From positions 18,195 through 28,661 of the forward strand of contig PJRA01000032.1 in the NCBI GenBank assembly GCA_016987375.1: a stretch of DNA of 10,467 nucleotides, given 5' to 3'. How positions within the stretch are numbered: position 1 is the stretch's first letter; each line of letters begins with the position of its first letter. The notes below the pieces were generated by a model. The model made no database searches, had not been told where the DNA came from, and saw only the letters and a program-made list of their open reading frames with translations. Of the stretch, positions 1 to 9,125 are shown in pieces. Source of the DNA: Brachionus koreanus (taxonomy: Eukaryota; Rotifera; Eurotatoria; Ploima; Brachionidae). The translations under genes were made by a program, and so were the position numbers.

Positions 1-301
1 AAGTACATAAAATCTATTCTGAATTTAAAGACAGGCTTAATTGATGAGTAAAAAATAAAATATTTTTTGTTCGATTTTTCGTTTAAATGAAGAGCTTCTT
101 AAATAAAGATAATTTTATGATGCATATAAATGCATGCACCGTAAATAAAATCTATTTAGAATTCAAAAACAGGCTAATTTGGCGGATTAGAAAAAATTAA
201 AATATTTTTTAGTGGATTTTTCGTTTAAATAAAGGGCTTTATAAATTAAAATAAATTTATGATTCATATGAATGCATATTACGTACATAAAACCTATTCA
301 A
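1..301 (+). repeat. 138-bp satellite array, left block
   Basis: This holds about two monomers of the satellite that fills the right part of the window, in the same orientation. It starts inside a C-type end (tag gacaggcttaattgatgag, to position 47), continues with an A-type end (caggctaatttggcgg, near 167-185), and breaks off after the common monomer string acataaaacctattca. The spacing of the cgtttaaat landmark (80 to 222) is 142 bp, close to the 138 bp usual on the right. No gene is visible. The array continues beyond the left edge of the window. The right edge is an abrupt junction with the retroelement's reverse transcriptase sequence. Confidence 0.9.
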
Positions 302-340
302 TATGTCCATTAATCTATGAGATGTTCCTGGTGCATTAAC
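302..340 (-). pseudogene. RT tail in a shifted frame
   Basis: After the main pol frame stops at 336-338, the minus strand keeps coding similarity in another frame. The short stretch VNAPGT, typical of the residues after the MPFG motif of Gypsy-type reverse transcriptases, is followed by RLMD. Compared with the family pattern, a few bases are lost around 336-341, which causes the frame change. The similarity ends at the satellite junction about 12 codons later, so RT motif C with its catalytic Asp pair is not present. This is a fragment and not a separate gene. Confidence 0.75.
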
Positions 341-1382
341 CAAATGGCATCATTTGGAACTGATATAGTCGTTGATTTGCTATAGACGCTGTTTTGTCTT
401 TATCATTTTGGTTTACTTGAATCTGCCAGTAACCACTCGACAGGTCAAAAGTCGAAAAATATTGTGAGCCACCCAATGCATCAACGGTTTCGTCGATCCT
501 CGGTAAGGGGTTTGAGTCCTTAACAGGTAGTTGGTTCAATTTTCTAAAGTTAATACAGAATCTGAATTCTTGTTTGCCTCCATCATTTTTCTTTTTCTTT
601 ACTAGAATTATTGGACTTGCCCAAGAACTCTTGATCTCCTCAATTATATTATTGTCTAGCATTTGTTTGACTTGTTTTTCGATTTCAACTTTTGCTGCAT
701 CAGGTAATTTATATGACCTCTGTTTCACCGGTTCGGCATCCTTGGTGTTAATGATGTGTTCTGTTAGGCCAGTCTTCCCTGTGTCGTACTCTGACCACTG
801 AAAAATTGTTTTATGTTTTTCAATTAAAGCTTTCATTGTTTTCCTTTGATGAAGAGATAATTTATTGTTTATTGTTATTTTTTCCCAATCGATAAATCCA
901 TCTTTACATAAATACTTTTCCTCTGGTTCTTCATCAATAACTTCTGCTTCTTCCCATTGACCAAATTCGGTTCCACAATCTACTTTTACTTTTGTGTCTG
1001 AAATATTCATTATACTGAGTTTGATTCTTCCATTGCTTGAAACTGTATCTACACTTCGAGCAATAACTATGCCTTTATTTGACTGATTTTGTTTTGGTTC
1101 GAAAAGTATCAGCTTTCCTTTTGTTCCTGTGTCAACCTCAGCTAAAACAACGCTTCGAGCCTTTAATTCACTGTTTTTGTCAAGTTTAATTAGTCCACTT
1201 GATTTTGTATTATATATAGTATCGTCAATGTAGTGAATTTCATGTCGTATACTTTCATCCGATAGACTAATTGAATTCTTGTCAAAATCTAAAATTGCCT
1301 TATATTTTACTAGAAAATCGATTCCAAGTATTGCCTTTTCTGTAATGAACTCATGAAAATGTGAAAATGAACTCATGTTCAC
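336..1382 (-). pseudogene. pol: Truncated pol: protease C-terminus, linker and RT N-terminus
   Basis: This is a 348-codon open stretch from a Ty3/Gypsy-type polyprotein that would copy element RNA into DNA. Its upstream end is not a natural start: the first codon is GTG directly after a TAG, and protease sequence continues upstream in other frames. Residues 17-29 carry AILGIDFLVKYKA, the conserved end of retroviral-type aspartic proteases. Residues 30-190 are a linker. RT begins near 192, with LPDAAKVEIEKQVKQML at 226-242, ASPIILVKKK at 255-264, RFCINFRKLN at 274-283 and FSTFDLSSGYWQI at 309-321. Asp313 (bases 444-446) is the motif A catalytic Asp. The usual Asp of the CVDYR/CIDFR motif is Asn277 here, and a Ser follows KTA where Phe is common; both look like decay. 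The stretch ends at MPFG and TAA, before motif C, so no working polymerase is possible. Family assignment is firm; the clade is not. Confidence 0.9.
1344..1377 (-). repeat. 12-bp direct repeat at a protease frame change
   Basis: The string aatgaactcatg occurs at 1344-1355 and 1366-1377, 22 bp apart, exactly where coding similarity on the minus strand changes frame. Since 22 is one more than a multiple of three, a slippage-type duplication of this size would cause the observed frame change. The duplication is inferred; the repeat itself is seen. Confidence 0.7.
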
Positions 1383-1660
1383 CTATCCAAGTGTTTATTT
1401 TAATTCTTGCTTTCCCTTTAACACATGCTATTGCCTCTGAATTTAGAGCCGATTTTATTGTTGCTTAGATTCGCTGTAGTCCTAAATTATTTGTGGGGTT
1501 GTTACCTTTTATTATTTGATCAATTTCTTCCTAAGTTACTCGGAAGGTGTTTTGTATTTATAAATAAAGCGGTTGCTCCACTGTCTAACAACATCTGAAT
1601 ATCAAAGTCTTCATTGCCCAGCTTTACTCTGGTGTTTACGCGATTCAGCGTTGTCATGTT
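1344..1660 (-). pseudogene. pol: Broken aspartic protease domain of the retroelement
   Basis: Retroelement proteases cut the Gag-Pol polyprotein and act as dimers, each chain giving one catalytic Asp. The active-site string LLDSGAT is encoded on the minus strand, with DSGAT at 1571-1585, followed by ALFINTK. This part shares the gag frame, which ends at a TGA at 1520-1522. A frame change near 1530-1536 leads to a second frame with EEIDQIIKG, which holds an in-frame TAA at 1465-1467 and continues with KGKARIKINTWIG. Another frame change near 1344-1377 leads into the AILGIDFL motif at the start of the long pol stretch. The domain is therefore spread over three frames with at least one internal stop. 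Reading these pieces as one domain is inferred from motif order and spacing, which fit a protease of about 100 residues. Confidence 0.8.
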
Positions 1661-1747
1661 TTCACAACTGAAATTTTCATACTGAATTGTATTTGATTCG
1701 AAATTATTTGTGTATGAATCAACTTCTGCTTCGAGCGTGAACTCACT

Positions 1748-2137
1748 TTATTTAACTTCATGTTGTCCATATTCTCGATTTTTATAGTTGGTATGGTTGT
1801 TCCTACTTGTTGTTTGTCTACATTGTTCAATGTTTAAGTTGTGTCTTTGATACCTTTGATTTTGATTGTAGCTCATAGTTGATGTATTCAGTTGTCCTCT
1901 TGAGATGTTTTGTTGTCTTTCAACATCCAACATTCGTTCTATACTTTTCCTGTCTTGTTCACTAATGCCATTGTATGAACGTAATGCTTTTCCTGATTAA
2001 CAATATTGGATTACGTGTGCTTGTTGTACTTTGTCCGATCCATACATGTCTGTATCGTATCCGAATGCCTTGAATTCATCGAAATCTGCGTTCTCCCAAT
2101 CATAGTTTAAATTACTTCCAGTACCACGTTTTGCCAT
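1748..2137 (-). pseudogene. gag: Short, interrupted gag remnant
   Basis: The minus-strand ATG at 2135-2137 lies in a favourable context (A at -3, G at +4) just downstream of the leader. The frame runs 46 codons (MAKRGTGSN..., with DWENADFDEFKAFGYDTDMY) to a TAA at 1997-1999. It continues in the same frame through SGKALRSYNG and a Gln/Asn/Arg-rich tail to a second TAA at 1748-1750, and the same frame then goes on into the protease. Gag proteins form the particle shell; position and frame make gag the natural reading. The pattern of spaced aromatic residues followed by GKAL..YN recalls the start of retrotransposon capsid domains, but this is a weak match. About 130 codons is far shorter than usual gag proteins, and no CCHC zinc knuckle is visible, so internal deletion is likely. 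Gag-protease in one frame suggests expression by readthrough or as a fusion, unless decay has hidden a shift. Confidence 0.7.
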
Positions 2138-2381
2138 TTTCTAGCTTAAGCTCAGCTTAACTCCAAATTAATCACAAAATATTTTTTTTTTTAAAAAGAA
2201 TATATTAATTAACTCTCTCTTTTAAAGTCTTCTAGAGAAAATCATCTTGCAATACCCTCTCACTTTTTGTTGCTTTGGTTTTTTTTTTTAGCTTGTTTCA
2301 TGCAATGCGCTCTGCCTCTAGTCTCGAACTTTTAGTTTTAACTGGCTTATCTTGTCGAAACTTTTGTTGGTTAGAATTTAA
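2138..2381 (-). other. Retroelement leader (5' UTR)
   Basis: This stretch lies between the candidate primer-binding site and the gag start. It holds runs of A or T (near 2181-2192 and 2280-2290) and no convincing coding frame. A packaging or splice signal cannot be recognised by eye. The assignment rests on its position. Confidence 0.65.
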
Positions 2382-2399
2382 GCTTAACCGCTATCACCA
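2382..2399 (-). promoter_or_regulatory. Candidate primer-binding site
   Basis: The minus strand begins TGGTGATAGCGG one base after the LTR end. A TGG start pairs with the CCA end of a tRNA, and the one-base gap after an LTR ending in CA is typical. I cannot match the sequence to a particular tRNA. Beyond about 11-12 bases it does not follow the expected T-arm pattern, so complementarity may be short or eroded. Confidence 0.65.
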
Positions 2400-2455
2400 A
2401 TGTAACTCGTGAGAGTCAGGGAGAAGATTTAAAGTACTGCGTGATTTATAAACAG

Positions 2456-2479
2456 TTTATTAAAAATCTCTGTTTTATT
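2456..2479 (-). terminator. LTR poly(A) signals
   Basis: There are two minus-strand AATAAA hexamers, at 2474-2479 and 2456-2461. A start site 25-30 bases after the TATA box would fall near 2465-2475, so the second hexamer would lie inside the transcribed R region and is the better candidate for 3' end formation. This layout is inferred. Confidence 0.55.
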
Positions 2480-2484
2480 TGAGT

Positions 2485-2508
2485 GGGACTTGTATTTATA
2501 CAAGTCCC
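2485..2508. promoter_or_regulatory. Palindrome around the LTR TATA box
   Basis: The arms gggacttgtat (2485-2495) and its exact reverse complement (2498-2508) are separated by two bases. The TATA box TATAAATA of the minus strand occupies the centre (2493-2500). The structure is seen directly; a role in binding a dimeric factor or in forming a hairpin is inference. Confidence 0.85.
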
Positions 2509-2535
2509 CAAATGCCTGAGTGGGTACGGGTTACA

Positions 2536-3238
2536 AATTTCTCAATCAAAAAATTTTAAGAATAATTATTCTTAATGCTTATTATTTTTTCTAAAACCAA
2601 TAAATTCTTAACTTTGTGTTTGAAATTAAGAAAATTTTTTGTTAAATTTTAATATATATTTTAAATGATTAAATCATTTTGAAAATTAAAATATAATTGA
2701 TTTTTTTAACTTTTGTATTATAATTATAAAAAAAAAATTTCTTTGAAAAATTAATAGAAATTACAAAAACAAGAGAAATTTTTCGAAAATAAAGAATTTA
2801 CTTTTTTTGTTTGCTGAATAAATGCACGAAAGATTAATTATTTAGCGAAGAAACAATGTTTTAAAAATTACTAGATTAAAAAATTTTCAGAAAGTTTATT
2901 CTTAATGCTTATTATTATTTCCAAGAAACAATTTAAATCATAATTAATATTTGAATTTAAGAAAATTTTTTTTTTGATTTTAATTTTTATTTTTAGAAAT
3001 CAAATCATTTTGAAAATTAAAAAACAATTGATATTTTGAACTTTTGTAATTTTTTTTAAAATAAAAAATTTCTTTAAAAAATTAATAGAAACTACAAAAA
3101 AAAGAGAAATTTTTCGAAAATAAAGAATTTAATTTTTTTGTTTGCTGAATAAATCCCTAAAAGGTTAATTATTCCACGAAGAAACAATGTTTTAAAAATT
3201 TCTAAATCAAAAAAATTTCAGAAAGTTTTTTCTTAATG
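2536..3238 (+). repeat. Tandem repeat with a period of about 330 bp
   Basis: This holds two full copies and a short third: 2536-2864 (329 bp), 2865-3195 (331 bp) and 3196-3238 (partial). Shared landmarks are cttaatgcttattatt (2571, 2901; shortened at 3232), gagaaatttttcgaaaataa and ttgctgaataaat. The region is extremely AT-rich with long A and T runs and has no coding potential. It does not resemble the 138-bp satellite in any clear way and appears to be a separate, older family. The retroelement inserted into the first copy, so sequence left of 2536 belonging to that copy is missing. At 3238 the third copy stops and satellite begins. Confidence 0.85.
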
Positions 3239-3346
3239 TGAAGAGCTTTTAAAATAAAAAAAATTTATGATGCATATGAAAACATACGAGGTACATAAAA
3301 TCTATTTAGACTATTTAGAATATTTAAATATATTTTGGCGGATAAG
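3239..3346 (+). repeat. Degenerate edge monomer
   Basis: The first monomer after the 330-bp repeat is incomplete at its start and unusual at its end. It has a doubled ctatttaga (3302-3319) and an A+T string where the A tag should be, although ggcgga survives near 3337-3343. Diverged monomers are typical of satellite array edges, where exchange with neighbours is less effective. Confidence 0.7.
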
Positions 3347-3870
3347 AAAAAATGAAAATATTTTTTAGTCGATTTTTCGTTTAAATAAAAAGCTTTTTAA
3401 GTAAAAATAAATTTATGATTCATATGAATGCATATTACGTACATAAAACCTATTTAAAATATAAAATTAGTCTTATTTAAAGAGAAAAAATGAAAATATT
3501 TTTTGTTCGATTTTTCGTTTAAATAAAGACCTTTATAAATAAAAATAAATTTATGATGAGTATGAATGTTTACGACTAACATTAATTCTATTTAGAATTT
3601 AAAAACAGGCTAATTTGGCGGATTAGAAAAAATAAAAATATTTTTTAGTTGATATTTCGTTTAAATAAAGAGCTTTTTAAATAAAAATTAATTTATAATG
3701 CATATGAATGCTTATAACGTGATAAAATCTATTCAGAATTTAAAATTAGTCTTATTTAAAGAGAAAAAATGAAAATATTTTTTGTTCGAATTTTCGTTTA
3801 AATGAAGAACTTTATAAATAAAAATAAATTTATGATTCATATGAATGCATATTAAGTACATAAAATCTAT
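3347..3870 (+). repeat. Satellite monomers without clear higher order
   Basis: About four monomers end with tags B, A, B in loose order, next to the array edge. They differ more from one another than the copies in the adjacent higher-order region do. No gene or other element is visible. Confidence 0.75.
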
Positions 3871-6649
3871 TTAGAATTTAAAATTAGTCTTATTTAAAGA
3901 GAAAAAATGAAAATATTTTTTATTCGATTTCTGGTTTATATGAAAAACTTTTTAAATTTAAATAAATTTATAATGCATTTAATTGCATACTACTTATATA
4001 AAATCTATTTAGAATTTAAAAACAGGCTAATTTGGCGGATTAGAAAGAATGAAAATATTTTTTAGTCGCTTTTTGTTTAAATAAAAAGCTTCTTACATAA
4101 AGATAATTTAATGATGCATATAAATGCATACTATCTACAAAAAATCGATTTAGAATTCAAAATTAGTCTTATTTAAAGAGAAATAATGAAAATATTTTTT
4201 TTCGATTTTTTTGTTTAAAAGAAGACCTTTATAAATAAAAATAAATTTATGATTCATATGAATGCATATTAAGTACATAAAATCTATTTAGAATTTAAAA
4301 TTGGTTTTATTTAAACAGAAAAAATAAAAATATTTTTTGTCAGATTTTTCGTTTAAATGAAGAGCTTTTTAAATTAAAATAAATTTATGACGCTAAAAAT
4401 GCATAATCCGTACATAAAATCTATTTAAAATTTAAAAACAGCCTAATTAGGCGGATTAGAAAAAATGAAAATATTTTTTAGTGGATTTTTCGTTTAAATA
4501 AAGGGCTTTATAAATAAAAATAAATTTATGATTCATATGAATGCATATTAAGTACATAAAATCTATTCTGAATTTAAAGACAGGCTTAATTGATGAGAAA
4601 AAATTAAAATATTTTTTGTTTGATTTTTCGTTTAAATAAAGAGCTTTATAAATAAAAATAAATTTATCATTTGTATGAATGCATATTAAGTACATAAAAT
4701 CTATTTATAATTTAAAATTGGTTTTATTTAAACAGAAAAAATAAAAATATTTTTTGTCAGATTTTTCGTTTAAATGAAGAGCTTTTTAAATTAAAATAAA
4801 TTTATGATGCTAAAAATGCATACTCTGTACATAAAATCTATTTAGAATTTAAAATTAGTCTTATTTACAGAGAAAAAATGAAAATATTTTTTATTCGATT
4901 TCTGGTTTATATGAAAAACTTTTTAAATTAAAATAAATTTATAATGCATTTAATTGCATACTACTTATATAAAATCTATTTAGAATTTAAAAACAGGCTA
5001 ATTTGGCGGATTAGAAAGAATGAAAATATTTTTTAGTCGCTTTTTGTTTAAATAAAAAGCTTCTTACATAAAGATAATTTAATGATGCATATAAATGCAT
5101 ACTATGTACAAAAAATCGATTTAGAATTCAAAATTAGTCTTATTTAAAGAGAAATAATGAAAATATTTTTTTTCGATTTTTTTGTTTAAAAGAAGACCTT
5201 TATAAATAAAAATAAATTTATGATTCATATGAATGCATATTAAGTACATAAAATCTATTTAGAATTTAAAATTGGTTTTATTTAAACAGAAAAAATAAAA
5301 ATATTTTTTGTCAGATTTTTCGTTTAAATGAAGAGCTTTTTAAATTAAAATAAATTTATGATGCATATAAAAGCATACTCCGTACATAAAATCTATTTAG
5401 AATTTAAAAACAGGCTAATTTGGCGGATTAGAAAAAATGAAAATATTTTTTAGTCGATTTTTCGTTTAAATAAAAGGCTTTATAAATAAAAATAAATTTA
5501 TGATTCATATGAATGCATATTAAGTACATAAAATCTATTCTGAATTTAAAGACAGGCTTAATTGATGAGAAAAAATTAAAATATTTTTTGTTCGATTTTT
5601 CGTTTAAATAAAGAGCTTTATAAATAAAAATAAATTTATGATTTGTATGAATGCATATTAAGTACACAAAATCTATTTAGAATTTAAAATTGGTTTTATT
5701 TAAACAGAAAAAATAAAAATATTTTTTGTCAGATTTTTCGTTTAAATGAAGAGCTTTTTAAATTAAAATAAATTTATGATGCTAAAAATGCATACTCCGT
5801 ACATAAAATCTATTTAGAATTTAAAAACAGGCTAATTAGGCGGATTAAAAAAAATTAAAATATTTTTTAGTGGATTTTTCGTTTAAATAAAGGGCTTTAT
5901 AAATAAAAATAAATTTATGATTCATATGAATGCATATTAAGTACATAAAATCTATTCTGAATTTAAAGACAGGCTTAATTGATGAGAAAAAATTAAAATA
6001 TTTTTTGTTCGATTTTTCGTTTAAATAAAGAGCTTTATAAATAAAAATAAATTTATCATTTGTATGAATGCATATTAAGTACACAAAATCTATTTAGAAT
6101 TTAAAATTGGTTTTATTTAAACAGAAATAATAAAAATATTTTTTTTCGATCTTTTTGTTTAAATGAAGACCTTTATAAATAAAAATAAATTTATGATGCA
6201 TATAAAAGCATACTCCGTACATAAAATCTATTTAGAATTTAAAAACAGGCTAATTTGGCGGATTTGAAAAAATGAAAATATTGTTTAGTCGATTTTTCGT
6301 TTAAATAAAAGGCTTTATAAATAAAAATATATTTATGATTCATATGAATGCATATTAAGTACATAAAATCTATTCTGAATTTAAAGACAGGCTTAATTGA
6401 TGAGAAAAAATTAAAATATTTTTTGTTCGATTTTTCGTTTGAACAAAGAGCTTTATAAATAAAAATAAATTTATGATTCATTTGAATGCATATTAAGTAC
6501 ATAAAATCTATTTAGAATTTAAAATTGGTTTTATTTAAACAGAAACAATAAAAATATTTTTTTTCGATCTTTTTGTTTAAATGAAGACCTTTATAAATAA
6601 AAATAAATTTATGATGCATATAAAAGCATACTCCGTACATAAAATCTAT
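3871..6649 (+). repeat. Higher-order repeat region of the satellite
   Basis: Monomer types recur in a fixed order. A tetramer B-A-B-D is found at 3871-4424 and 4842-5396 (554-555 bp). A trimer A-C-D is found at 4425-4841, 5397-5813, 5814-6231 and 6232-6649 (417-418 bp). The order is tetramer, trimer, tetramer, trimer, trimer, trimer, so the first four blocks form two seven-monomer units 971-972 bp apart. Rare variants are shared between the paired units, such as cgatttctggtttatatg (near 3924 and 4896) and agtcgctttttg, which indicates recent duplication of whole blocks by unequal exchange. One exception is the trimer at 4425, whose A-type flank resembles that at 5814 more than that at 5397. 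Confidence 0.85.
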
Positions 6650-8780
6650 TTAGAATTTAAAAACAGGCTAATTTGGCGGATTAGAAAAAATGAAAATATT
6701 TTTTAGTCGATTTTTCTTTTAAATAAAAGGCTTTTTAAATAAAAATAAATTTATGATTCATATTAATGCATGTTACGTACATAAAACCTATTCAAAATTT
6801 AAAATTAGTCTTATTAAAGAGAAAAAATGAATATATTTTTTTTCGATTTTTTGTTTAAATCAAGAGCTTTATAAATAAAAATAAATTTATGATTCATATG
6901 AATGCATATTAAGTACATAAAATCTATTCTGAATTTAAAGACAGGCTTAATTGATGAGAAAAAATTAAAATATTTTTTGTTCGATTTTTCGTTTAAATAA
7001 AGAGCTTTATAAATAAAAATAAATTTATGATTCATTTGAATGAATATTAAGTACATAAAATCTATTTAGAATTTAAAATTAGTTTTATTCAAAGAGAAAG
7101 AATGAAAATATTTTTTGTTCGATTTTTGTTTAAATAAAGGGCTTTTTAGATAAAAAAAAATTAATGATGAGTATGAATGCATACGACGCACATTAATTCT
7201 ATTTAGAATTTAAAAACAGGCTAATTTGGCGGATTAGAAAAAATGAAAATATTTTTTAGTCGATTTTTCGTTAAATAAAAGGCCTTATAAATAAAAATAA
7301 ATTTATGATGATTATGAATGCATATTAAGTACATAAATTCCATTTAGAATTTAAAAACAGGCTAATTTGGCGGATCAGAAAAACTGAAAATATTTTTTAG
7401 TCGATTTTTTTTTTAAATAAAGAGCTTTTTAAATAAAAATTAATTAACGATTCATATGAATGAATAAAATCCATTTAGAATTTAAAATTAGCCTTATTTA
7501 AAGAGAAAAAATGAAAATATTTTTTAGTCGATATTTGTTTAAATAAAGAGCTTTAAATAAAAATTAATTTATGGTGCATATGAATGCTTATAACGTAGTA
7601 AAATCTATTCAGAATTTAAAATTAGTCTTATTTAAAAAGAAAAGATAAAAATATTTTTTGTCAGATTTTTCGTTTAAATGAAGAGCATCTTAAATAAAGA
7701 TAAACTTATGATGCATATAAATGCATACTACGTACATAAAATCTATTAATAATTTAAAGACAGGCTTAATTAATGAGAAAAAATGAAAATATTTTTTTTC
7801 GATTTTTCTTTTAAATAAAGAGCTTTATAAATAAAAATAAATTTTTGATTCATTTGAATGCATATTAAGTACATAAAATCTATTTAGAATTTAAAATTAG
7901 TTTTATTTAAAGAGAAAAAAAGAAAATATTTTTTGTTCGATTTTTCGTTAAAATAAAGGGCTTTATAAATAAAAATAAATTTATGATGAGTATCAATGCG
8001 TACGACGTACATAAAATCTAGTTAGAATTTAGAGACAGGCTTAATTGATGAGAAAAAATGAAAATAATTTTTATTCGATTTCTTGTTTAAATGAAAAGCT
8101 TTTTAATTTAAAATAAATTTATGATGCATATAATTGCATACTACGTACATAAAATCTATTCTGAATTTAAAAACAGGCTAATTTGGCGGATTAGAAAAAA
8201 TGAAAATATTTTTCAGTCGATTTATCGTTTAAATAAAGAGCTTTTAAAAATAAAAATAAATTTATTATTCATATGAATGCATATTAGGTACATAAAACCT
8301 ATTCAAAATTTTAAATTAGTCTTATTTAAAGAGAAAAAATGAAAATATTTTTTGTACTATTTTTCGTTTAAATGAAAACCTTTATAAATAAAAATAAATT
8401 TATAATGCATATCAATGCATTCCACGTACATAAAATCTATTTAGAATTTAAAAACATGCTAATTTGGCGGATTAGAAAAAATGAAAATATTTTTAGTCGA
8501 TTTTTCGTTTAAATAAATAGCTTTTAAAAATAAAAATAAATTTATGATGCATATGAATGCTTATAACGTAATAAAATCTATTCAGAATTAAAAAAAAAAG
8601 CTTAATTGATGAGAAAAATGAAAATATTTTTTTTCGATTTTTCGTTTAAATAAAGAGCTTTATAAATAAAAATAAATTTATGATTCATATGAATGCATAT
8701 TAAGTACATAAATTCTATTAAGAATTTAAAATTAGTTTTATTTTAAGAGAAGATATTAAAATATTTTTTGTTCGATTTTT
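6650..8780 (+). repeat. Satellite monomers in irregular order
   Basis: Tags run roughly A, B, C, B, A, A, B, B, C, B, C, A, B, A, C, B. The first four monomers (6650 to about 7200) continue the style of the higher-order region, with the C tag 554 bp after the previous C. Beyond that, no fixed unit is obvious. A monomer near 7442-7560 carries a B tag followed by the agtcga string normally found after A, so it looks recombinant. No gene is visible. Confidence 0.75.
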
Positions 8781-8849
8781 CGTTTAAATGAAGTTAAAAG
8801 TCAGGTTTAATTGATGAGAAAAAATAAAATTTTTTTTTATTCAATTTTT
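8781..8849 (+). repeat. Half-length satellite monomer 1
   Basis: This is 69 bp from cgtttaaat to the next cgtttaaat, half of the normal 138. The middle part from agcttt through the dyad core to gaattt is missing; the end is a C-type tag with gtcagg in place of gacagg. Confidence 0.85.
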
Positions 8850-9125
8850 CGTTTAAATAAAGAGCTTTTTAAATAAAAATAAATTTATGATGCATATGAG
8901 TGCGTACGACGTACATAAAATCTATTCAGAATTAAAAAAAAAAAGCTTAATTGATGAGAAAAAATGAAAATATTTTTTTTCGATTTTTCGTTTAAATAAA
9001 GAGCTTTTAAAAATAAAAATAAATTTATGATGCATATGAATGCTTATAACGTAATAAAATCTATTAAGAATATAAAATTAATCTTATTTGATGAGAAAAA
9101 ATGAAAATATTTTTTTTTGATTTTT

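Larger units (their letters stand above)
301..2535 (-). mobile_element. 5' fragment of a Ty3/Gypsy-type LTR retrotransposon
   Basis: The minus strand reads, from 2535 downwards: 5' LTR, candidate primer-binding site, leader, gag remnant, protease remnant and the N-terminal part of reverse transcriptase. The order protease before RT and the RT style (ASPIILVKKK, FRKLN, FSTFDLSSGYWQI) place it with the Ty3/Gypsy (Metaviridae) group. About 2.2 kb remain; the rest of RT, RNase H, integrase and the 3' LTR are missing because the element stops at the satellite junction near 301. Several stops and frame changes show that it is an inactive relic. The LTR end lies within a copy of the local 330-bp repeat, so the original target is visible on that side only. 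Confidence 0.9.
2401..2535 (-). repeat. 5' LTR, 135 bp
   Basis: On the minus strand the LTR runs from TGTAAC to GTTACA, so its ends are 6-bp inverted repeats of the TG...CA kind. Inside, in transcription order, are a TATA box (2493-2500) at the centre of a long palindrome, and two AATAAA signals (2474-2479 and 2456-2461). The outer edge at 2535 is confirmed by the 330-bp repeat: the bases right after it (aaatttct) match the interior of two other repeat copies. The inner edge at 2401 is supported by the adjoining primer-binding site. At 135 bp it is short for an LTR, though short LTRs are known in some Gypsy lineages such as Mag. No second LTR remains for comparison. Confidence 0.85.

Noticed and set aside
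574..801. Plus-strand open frame of 75 codons
   Set aside because: It lies antisense to the reverse transcriptase and linker coding sequence and is a shadow of it; the Phe run comes from the antisense of Lys codons.
2138..2400. tRNA gene near gcttaaccgctatcacca
   Set aside because: Only the CCA-like end is present; there is no cloverleaf upstream, and the site is better explained as a primer-binding site next to the LTR.
2536..3238. The 330-bp repeat as part of the 138-bp satellite
   Set aside because: Apart from short AT-rich strings such as tttttcg, the two do not align, and the period differs and is not a simple multiple.
4456..7056. Five minus-strand open frames of 79-87 codons as genes
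   Set aside because: They are near-identical readings of satellite dimers, open only because the monomer length is a multiple of three. No domain, signal or codon bias supports them.
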